Part shown: positions 58,566 through 64,000 of the stretch, piece by piece
How positions within the stretch are numbered: the stretch's first letter is position 1
Layout: each line of letters opens with the position of its first letter
NCBI GenBank assembly: GCA_943370215.1
Contig: CALRQC020000011.1
Location: forward strand, 62,001-126,000
DNA from: Niveispirillum sp943370215
GTDB taxonomy: Bacteria > Pseudomonadota > Alphaproteobacteria > Azospirillales > Azospirillaceae
Direction of reading: 5' to 3'
Length of the DNA: 64,000 nt
Program-made: the position numbers and the translations under genes
The notes under the pieces: generated by a model
What the model was told of the DNA's origin: nothing
What the model saw: only the letters and a program-made list of their open reading frames with translations
Database searches by the model: none

Positions 58566-59032
58566 GGCCAGACCTCAATTTCAACAATGCGGGCCACATG
58601 GTCAGCGCCCCGGTTCACCGTCAGACGCACGAACCAGCGGCCGGCCAGCGGCAGCTTCACCGGCAGCACCGCTTCACCACGGGAGGTGGTTTCCGTCGCC
58701 AGTTCCACGATCTGCGGGAACTTGGTCATCCGTTCCGCCTGCGCAACGATATGCGCTTCCATAGGCTCCCCGCTGGCATCGGTCACCTGCAGGATCAGCC
58801 GCCCGGCCAGCGGGCCGGTCGGTTCAAACCGGGTCTGCACCTGCCAGCCCAGGGCGGCCTCCGCCGCCTGTTCCTTCAGCACCGCGTTATAGCCCACACC
58901 GGTGGCATAGGGCTTGTCCGTCACCAGACCAGGGAAGGTCTTCACCGCGATGGAGACGAAGACACCCTGAACCGAGAACAGCAGCAGGAAAAAGCCAACA
59001 AAAGCAAAGGGAATCCAACGGTCACGCTTCAT
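58562..59032 (-). CDS. ccoH: FixH/CcoH oxidase assembly protein
   Basis: 156 aa. One N-terminal membrane helix (WIPFAFVGFFLLLFSVQGVF) then a periplasmic FixH domain (VKTFPGLVTDKPYATGVGYN, LPLAGRWFVRLTV). CcoH stabilises early cbb3 assembly intermediates. Overlaps ccoG by 4 bp at its start and ccoI by 4 bp at its end. Confidence 0.93.
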   Translation of the reverse strand: MKRDRWIPFAFVGFFLLLFSVQGVFVSIAVKTFPGLVTDKPYATGVGYNAVLKEQAAEAALGWQVQTRFEPTGPLAGRLILQVTDASGEPMEAHIVAQAERMTKFPQIVELATETTSRGEAVLPVKLPLAGRWFVRLTVNRGADHVARIVEIEVWP

Positions 59033-60381
59033 GATTCCGGCCCCCAGAACTGGGTTTCCACCGTGCCCAGCAACCGCCCGTCCCGCGCATCCAGCACCAG
59101 CAGATGCAGCGGCGACCGGCCCTTGGCATCCGCCCCGGCCGGGCGGGTGATCAGCAGACGTTCGCGCAACTCGCGCTGATCCAGCGTCACATCAACCGTT
59201 TCGGCACCGATATGATCCCCACTGCTGGCCAGTCGCAGCAAACCCGCCTCCCCCTCCGCCAGACGCAGGCGCAGGGTGGACAGGCCGGGTTGCCGGGCCT
59301 GGATATGCAGCAGGAAATCATTGCGGATGCCGCCATCGGACAGGCGCACGAACAGCGGGTTGCGCTGCGGGTCCAGATCGGCCCGCAGCGGGCTCAGCGT
59401 CAGCATGGCAAACAGGGCCGCCCCCAGCGCCAGCACCGCCACCGACAAAAACAGCATCGGCTTGGCCGCGAAGGGGCGCGGCAGTGTCTTGGTCCAGCTT
59501 TTGGCGTCGGCGTTCGTTTCGCTATCAAAACGGATCAAACCGGCGGGGCGGCCGATCTTTTCCATCACCGTGTCGCAGGCATCCACGCACAGGCCACAAC
59601 CGATGCAGCCCATCTGCAACCCGTCGCGGATATCGATCAGGGTGGGGCAGACAGCGACGCAGCGGGTGCAGTCGATACAGTCGCCGCGCGTGCCGCCCGG
59701 CTCCCCGCCCAGATCCTCCCGCAAGGGAATGCGCTTGCGGCCCCGGCTTTCACCGCGCCAGGACTGATATGTCACAACCTGGCTGTCACGGTCCAGCAGG
59801 GCCGCCTGAAAGCGCGGCCAGGGGCACATATGCAGGCAGACGCGCTGCTTGGCATAAACACCCAGCAGCCAGGTCAGGCCGCCAATGATCAGCACCGCGC
59901 CATAGGAACCGGGGGCGGCCGATCCGCCCAGCAGCCGGCCGGCCAGCGTCGGCGCATCGGTGAACCAGCAGGCAAAGCCGAACCCGGTCAGCAGGGCGAT
60001 GGCGATCTTCACCAGCACCGGCGGGATGCGGCGATGTTCACAGAACCGGTCCACCGCGAAGAACAGATCGGTCCACACCGTCTGCGGGCAGGCAAAGCCG
60101 CACCAGACGCGGCCCGCCAGTGCGGTGGCATAAAATAACAGAGAGGCGGCCCCCACCAGCAGGCCCACGGCGATCGGCAGATCCTGCGGCCAGAATTCCC
60201 AGCCGAACAGGAACAGCCGCCGTCCCGGCAGGTCGAAAAGGATGGCCTGACCCGGCAGGTCAGGCCCCCGGTCCCAACGCAGGAACGGCACCAGGAAAAA
60301 CCAGCCGAGCAGCAGACAGGCCAGCCCCGTCTTGATGCGACGATAGCGGCCGCTGGCTGTGGCGGGGACGCCCTTCATCAC
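59029..60381 (-). CDS. ccoG: Cytochrome c oxidase accessory protein CcoG (FixG)
   Basis: 450 aa. About five membrane helices, a polyferredoxin-like segment with two 4Fe-4S motifs (CIDCTRCVAVCPTLIDIRDG then CIGCGLCVDACDTVMEKIG), CGFACPQTVWTDLFF and a C-terminal Ig-like FixG domain. CcoG is a cupric reductase or electron-transfer factor in copper delivery. It overlaps the ccoP stop by 4 bp (60378-60381) and the ccoH start by 4 bp. Confidence 0.95.
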   Translation of the reverse strand: MMKGVPATASGRYRRIKTGLACLLLGWFFLVPFLRWDRGPDLPGQAILFDLPGRRLFLFGWEFWPQDLPIAVGLLVGAASLLFYATALAGRVWCGFACPQTVWTDLFFAVDRFCEHRRIPPVLVKIAIALLTGFGFACWFTDAPTLAGRLLGGSAAPGSYGAVLIIGGLTWLLGVYAKQRVCLHMCPWPRFQAALLDRDSQVVTYQSWRGESRGRKRIPLREDLGGEPGGTRGDCIDCTRCVAVCPTLIDIRDGLQMGCIGCGLCVDACDTVMEKIGRPAGLIRFDSETNADAKSWTKTLPRPFAAKPMLFLSVAVLALGAALFAMLTLSPLRADLDPQRNPLFVRLSDGGIRNDFLLHIQARQPGLSTLRLRLAEGEAGLLRLASSGDHIGAETVDVTLDQRELRERLLITRPAGADAKGRSPLHLLVLDARDGRLLGTVETQFWGPES

Positions 60382-61244
60382 TCACCCCCGCCCAGGCCAT
60401 GGACATAGAGCGCCAGCATCCGCAGCGATTCCTCATTGAGGCGGCTGGCGAAGCTGGGCATGGAGCCCATGCGCGGGCTGGTGATCTGGTGGATGATGGC
60501 GTCACGGCTGCCACCATAGAGCCAGATGGCATCATTCAGGCGCGGCGCGCCAAAATCACGCCCGCCCTCGCCATTCTCGCCATGGCAGCCGGCGCAATTA
60601 TCCTTGAACAGGGCCGCACCCGGCAAGGCGGCGCGGCTGTCGGCCTTGGACTTGTCAGCCAGCGTCAGCACATAATCCGCCACATTGGCGATCTGTTCCT
60701 TGGACAGGCTGTCGCCAAATACCGGCATGGCCGACTGGCGGCTTTCCTCATCCGTGTTGCGGATGCCGTGGCGCACGGTCTGGATGATATCGGCGGGCTT
60801 GCCACCCCACAGCCAGTCATCGTCCAGCAGCGCCGGGAACTGGCCCTGCTGGCCACCGCCCCCCACACCATGGCAAGGCGCGCAATTTTCATTGAAGAGG
60901 GCGCGGCCACCGGCCTGCACGAAGCGGCGCAGTTCCTCGTCCTTGGTCACTTCCTCCAGCGGCACGGCCATCAGGCGCTGGCGCCAGGGGGCCTGGGCGG
61001 CGGCGGCGATGGCCTGTTCCTCCCGCAGCTCCCCGCGCGAGGACCAGCCCAGCAGGCCCGGTTCCAGGCTCTTGGTCGTGGCGAAGGACGGCATCAGCCA
61101 CATATAGATCAGCGCCACCATGATGGAGATCAGGAAGGTCGTGATCCACCAGGTGGGAATCGGCGTGGAGAGTTCCTTGATACCGTCCCACTCGTGACCC
61201 GTGGTCAGACGGCCGGTCAATGCATCGCGCTCACGCTGCGCCAT
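60378..61244 (-). CDS. ccoP: cbb3-type cytochrome c oxidase subunit III (CcoP)
   Basis: 288 aa from the ATG at 61244. Two membrane helices near the N-terminus (PIPTWWITTFLISIMVALIY) and two periplasmic cytochrome c domains with CxxCH sites NCAPCHG and NCAGCHG. It carries electrons to CcoO/CcoN. AAGG stands 9 bp before this ATG; ATGs at 61250 and 61253 are also in frame. The start lies inside the ccoQ end (14-bp overlap). Its stop overlaps ccoG. Confidence 0.95.
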   Translation of the reverse strand: MAQRERDALTGRLTTGHEWDGIKELSTPIPTWWITTFLISIMVALIYMWLMPSFATTKSLEPGLLGWSSRGELREEQAIAAAAQAPWRQRLMAVPLEEVTKDEELRRFVQAGGRALFNENCAPCHGVGGGGQQGQFPALLDDDWLWGGKPADIIQTVRHGIRNTDEESRQSAMPVFGDSLSKEQIANVADYVLTLADKSKADSRAALPGAALFKDNCAGCHGENGEGGRDFGAPRLNDAIWLYGGSRDAIIHQITSPRMGSMPSFASRLNEESLRMLALYVHGLGGGE

Positions 61245-61401
61245 GATCATCATCCTTGATCTGGAAAGGAATAAGCGCGTGATCGCGCATGGTCTTGCCG
61301 TTGCTGGTCCGCAGGGTCCGCCACAGCAGGGCGAAGAAGACCACCACTGCCATCACCAGCCAGGCCTGACGCAGCAGCGACAGGATTGCCTCTTCCGTCA
61401 T
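61231..61401 (-). CDS. ccoQ: cbb3-type oxidase subunit CcoQ
   Basis: 56 aa, read directly from the minus strand. MTEEAILSLLRQAWLVMAVV then VFFALLWRTLRTSNGKTMRD: one membrane helix followed by a short basic cytoplasmic tail ending IPFQIKDDDHGAA, the CcoQ/FixQ form. It stabilises the oxidase complex. Start overlaps the ccoO stop by one base (TAATG); the end overlaps ccoP. Confidence 0.92.
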   Translation of the reverse strand: MTEEAILSLLRQAWLVMAVVVFFALLWRTLRTSNGKTMRDHALIPFQIKDDDHGAA

Positions 61402-62120
61402 TATTTGGCCCCCGGATCCAGGCGGGCATCGCGGAAATCAACCAGCGTACCCAGCACCTGCAGATAGGCGATCAGCGCATCCATTTCGGTGACGCGGTTC
61501 GGCTGGCCATCGAAATCACCCAGGCGGGCCTTGGGATAGCGGGCCATCAGCCCATCGGTATCCACGCCGCTGGCCTGGGCCTTGGCGTCATCGATGGCGG
61601 TCTTGATCTGCGTATCGGTATAGGGCACGCCCACCTTGCGCAGGGCCGTCAGATGGTCGGGAATGCTGGTCAGGTCCAGGTCGCGGTTCTTCAGTTCGGC
61701 ATAGGCCGGCATGATCGACACCGGCACCACGCTGCGCGGGTCTTCCAGGTGGGCCAGATGCCAGGCGTTGGAATATTTCAGGCCAACGCGGGCCAGATCG
61801 GGACCGGTGCGCTTGGACCCCCAGAGGAACGGGTGGTCATACATGCTCTCCGCCGCGATGGAGTAATGGCCGTACCGGTCAACCTCATCGCGGAAGGGGC
61901 GGATCTGCTGGCTATGGCAGAGATAGCAGCCCTCGCGGGTGTAGATATTGCGGCCCATCTGTTCCAGCGGGCTGTAGGGCCGCATCCCGGCCACCTTTTC
62001 CACCGTCGTTTCAATGCGGAACAGCGGCACGATCTCCACCAGACCGCCGATGGAAATCACCAGCAGCGCCAGCATGGAGAGCAGCGAGAGGCTGCGTTCG
62101 ATAGTCGCGTGATTGGGCAT
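61401..62120 (-). CDS. ccoO: cbb3-type cytochrome c oxidase subunit II (CcoO)
   Basis: 239 aa. An N-terminal membrane helix (LSMLALLVISIGGLVEIVPL) and a periplasmic cytochrome c domain with CYLCHSQQIRPF as haem site, PYSPLEQMGRNIYTREG before it and the conserved WGSKRTGPDLARVG. It passes electrons from CcoP to the CcoN catalytic site. GGGAGGGAA is 7 bp upstream of the start, in the 20-bp gap after ccoN. Confidence 0.97.
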   Translation of the reverse strand: MPNHATIERSLSLLSMLALLVISIGGLVEIVPLFRIETTVEKVAGMRPYSPLEQMGRNIYTREGCYLCHSQQIRPFRDEVDRYGHYSIAAESMYDHPFLWGSKRTGPDLARVGLKYSNAWHLAHLEDPRSVVPVSIMPAYAELKNRDLDLTSIPDHLTALRKVGVPYTDTQIKTAIDDAKAQASGVDTDGLMARYPKARLGDFDGQPNRVTEMDALIAYLQVLGTLVDFRDARLDPGAK

Positions 62121-62140
62121 TCTCTATTCCCTCCCGCCGA

Positions 62141-63601
62141 TCAGGCCGTCACGGCCGGGGACACAGCCGCTTTATCTTCGCGGCTGGCCGGCTGGCGGAT
62201 GGTCATGACGAAGTTGATGGTCATCAGGATGCCGCCGGTCAGGTACAGAACCCCGCCCAGTGCACGGATGACGTAATAGGGGTGCAGCATCGCCACACTG
62301 TCGGCGAACGAGTACTGCAGGAAGCCCATGGCATCATAGGCGCGCCACATCAGGCCCTGGGTGATGCCGCTGACCCACATGGCGGTGATGTAGAGCACGA
62401 TGGCTATGGAGGCGATCCAGAAGTGCCATTCGACCAGACGGATGGACCAGAGCGGCCGGCGCCACAGGCGCGGCACCATGTAGTAAAGCGCACCGAACGC
62501 CACGAAAGCCACCCAGCCCAAGGCACCGGAATGCACATGGCCAACGGTCCAGTCAGTGTAATGCGACAGGGCATTGACCGACTTCAGCGCCATCAGCGGG
62601 CCTTCAAACGTGGCCATGCCATAGAAGGCCACAGCCACCACCAGGAAGCGCAGGATCGGGTCGGTGCGCAACTTACCCCAGGCACCCGACAGGGTCATGA
62701 TGCCATTGATCATGCCGCCCCAGGACGGCATCCACAGCATGATGGAGAAGGCCACGCCCAGCGTCTGCGTCCAGTCCGGCAGGGAGGTGAAGTGCAGATG
62801 GTGCGGACCGGCCCAGATATAGAGGAAGATCAGTGCCCAGAAGTGAACGATGGACAGGCGGTAGGAATAGATGGGCCGTTCCGCCTGCTTGGGCACGAAA
62901 TAATACATGATGCCGATGAAGCCGGCGGTCAGGAAGAAGCCGACCATGTTATGGCCGTACCACCACTGGATCAGCGCATCCTGCACGCCGGAGAAGGCGG
63001 AATAGCTCTTGGTGCCCGTGATCGCCACCGGCATCGCCAGGTTATTGACGATGTGAAGCACGGCGACCGTGATGATAAAGGCCAGATAGAACCAGTTGGC
63101 TACATAGATATGCGGTTCCCGCCGGCGGGCGATGGTGCCGGCGAAGATAGCGAAATAGATCACCCAGACGACCAGCAGCAGCAGGTCGGCATACCATTCC
63201 GGCTCCGCATATTCCTTGCTCTGGGTAATCCCCATCACATAGCCGGAAATGGCGATGACCAGGAAGGCCTGATAGCCCCAGAAGAACAGGTTGGCCAGAC
63301 GCTTGCCGCCCCACAGCCCGACCATGCAGGTGCGCTGCACGACATAGAACGAGGTGGCGATCAGCGCATTGCCGCCGAAGCCCAGAATAACGCCGGTGGT
63401 GTGAACCGGGCGCAGGCGGCCAAAGCTGCCTTCCAGCCCGATATTCAAGTGCGGAAAGGCCAGCAGGGTCGCCACCCAGGTGCCGGCGGCAAAGCCGAAC
63501 AGCGCCCAGATAACGGTGGCAAGCGTGAAGCGGCGGACAATCGCCTCATTCAGGCCGGGAATGGACCCGGCCGGGGCCAGGCTGGTGGAAGGGGTGCTCA
63601 T
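62141..63601 (-). CDS. ccoN: cbb3-type cytochrome c oxidase subunit I (CcoN)
   Basis: 486 aa with about twelve membrane helices. Copper B ligands are seen in WWYGHNMVGFFLTAGFIGIM and in IWAGPHHLHFTSLPDW; other family stretches are GDYVMGITQSKEYAEPEWYA-like and WTVGHVHSGALGWVAFVAFG. CcoN is the proton-pumping catalytic subunit of the high-affinity oxidase. The start at 63601 begins MSTPSTSLAPAG; the longer frame to 63646 lacks a ribosome site. First gene of the operon. No FNR/FixK site was visible upstream in the 400 bp available. Confidence 0.97.
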   Translation of the reverse strand: MSTPSTSLAPAGSIPGLNEAIVRRFTLATVIWALFGFAAGTWVATLLAFPHLNIGLEGSFGRLRPVHTTGVILGFGGNALIATSFYVVQRTCMVGLWGGKRLANLFFWGYQAFLVIAISGYVMGITQSKEYAEPEWYADLLLLVVWVIYFAIFAGTIARRREPHIYVANWFYLAFIITVAVLHIVNNLAMPVAITGTKSYSAFSGVQDALIQWWYGHNMVGFFLTAGFIGIMYYFVPKQAERPIYSYRLSIVHFWALIFLYIWAGPHHLHFTSLPDWTQTLGVAFSIMLWMPSWGGMINGIMTLSGAWGKLRTDPILRFLVVAVAFYGMATFEGPLMALKSVNALSHYTDWTVGHVHSGALGWVAFVAFGALYYMVPRLWRRPLWSIRLVEWHFWIASIAIVLYITAMWVSGITQGLMWRAYDAMGFLQYSFADSVAMLHPYYVIRALGGVLYLTGGILMTINFVMTIRQPASREDKAAVSPAVTA

Positions 63602-64000
63602 GCTTCTGGTCCCGTTTTCAGGGGCTGGAACAAACTCGCCGGACAAACTGTTCTACCCGCCCGCCCCGGCAAGACCCCGACAGGGCCCTGCGACAAAGGC
63701 GACAGCCCACCGCCCGCCCTCAAAAAAGGCGGATGGCAGGCACGCGGGCGCGGTTGGCGTGATTCACACGGCTGAATGTTTGGCAGAGCCATGCATCCGG
63801 CCAGCTTGTGAGACACGCAACCATTCATGGGGTGACGCTTCTGCCATGGCGGGCGGCGCTTTGTCGACGGCGCAAGTGTCGCAGCATCGCATTGCAGCAT
63901 GGCGGGATTGCAAGGGTACAGGAATCCCAAGGACCGCACCGCGCAAGGGGTGACGATCAAATAGGTTGCTTCGATATGTCACTGCGACAGCTTGTCCATG
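63602..64000. other. Region upstream of ccoN
   Basis: 399 bp up to the window end. It must contain the cco operon promoter. Short open frames on both strands are unsupported. I searched by eye for TTGA-N6-TCAA and found none; one half site (GATCAA at 63955) is present near the end. Confidence 0.5.

Noticed and set aside
63602..64000. FNR/FixK box upstream of ccoN
   Set aside because: Only a half site (GATCAA near 63955) is visible; no TTGA-N6-TCAA in the sequence available. The promoter element may lie beyond the window or differ from consensus.
1..64000. CRISPR arrays, prophage, insertion sequences or a defence island
   Set aside because: No regularly spaced repeats, transposase, integrase, toxin-antitoxin or restriction genes could be recognised on either strand.

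Overview
The window is chromosomal DNA of a GC-rich alphaproteobacterium, most probably of the Rhodospirillales/Azospirillales group (Azospirillum or Niveispirillum relatives). This rests on recognised content rather than any search: fliX and a SciP (DUF1153) gene inside a flagellar cluster, an LdtR-like MarR regulator, the order ffs-dnaX-ybaB-recR, a one-cysteine DksA, a large set of chemoreceptors and CheY-like proteins, and a complete ccoNOQP-GHIS (cbb3 oxidase) operon. I saw no phage, transposase, integrase or CRISPR array. Most of the window is dense housekeeping chromosome.

Layout. 1-6.7 kb: 5' end of an isovaleryl-CoA dehydrogenase gene with a divergent TetR gene, a chemoreceptor, an LdtR-like regulator, a coupled CheY-like/partner pair, and a PadR regulator. 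6.8-10.4 kb: an orphan ABC-2 permease, a tail-anchored unknown, psd-pssA (phosphatidylethanolamine synthesis) and a single-domain receiver. 10.5-14.4 kb: hrpB, tRNA-Thr(CGU), a DUF475/TerC-like membrane protein. 14.6-19.2 kb: a second chemoreceptor, bfd, a lipoprotein, a PAP2 phosphatase, a PAS_5 protein, recR. 19.3-25.8 kb: ybaB, dnaX, the SRP RNA, a TonB-dependent receptor, nudC, dksA. 26.0-33.1 kb: flagellar block fliX / flgI-flgJ(cheL)-flgN-like, fliK-flgD, sciP, with two near-consensus sigma-54 promoters. 33.2-38.0 kb: an unknown gene, then yfgM-bamB-der. 38.4-40.9 kb: three NarL/LuxR-type regulators, two of them with degenerate receivers. 41.6-46.8 kb: otsB, an intergenic region that appears to encode two related small RNAs, tex, a lipoprotein gene starting beside a 23-bp perfect inverted repeat, rpsD. 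47.1-54.8 kb: small metabolic genes (DoxX, cupin, VOC, nucleoside hydrolase plus a decayed partial copy of it, two aldehyde dehydrogenases, a GNAT, a tartrate/D-malate dehydrogenase). 54.8-63.6 kb: the cbb3 oxidase operon, extended by a ninth, translationally coupled membrane protein of unknown role, followed by a TauE/SafE-type membrane protein.

How the genes work together. The flagellar block reads as a sigma-54 regulon: TGGCAC-N5-type elements precede flgI and fliK, FliX (partner of the sigma-54 activator FlbD in Caulobacter) is encoded divergently, and SciP, a CtrA antagonist in Caulobacter, closes the cluster. The cbb3 operon carries structural subunits and all four assembly factors in one overlapping transcription unit.

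The most interesting signal is in 42.5-43.1 kb: two convergent, intrinsically terminated candidate sRNAs that share a short hairpin followed by an exposed UUUCCUCCC anti-Shine-Dalgarno segment. One of them has 13 nt of perfect complementarity to the ribosome-binding site of the isovaleryl-CoA dehydrogenase gene at the other end of the window, suggesting post-transcriptional control of leucine/isovalerate catabolism. All calls were made by reading the sequence; no database search was possible.
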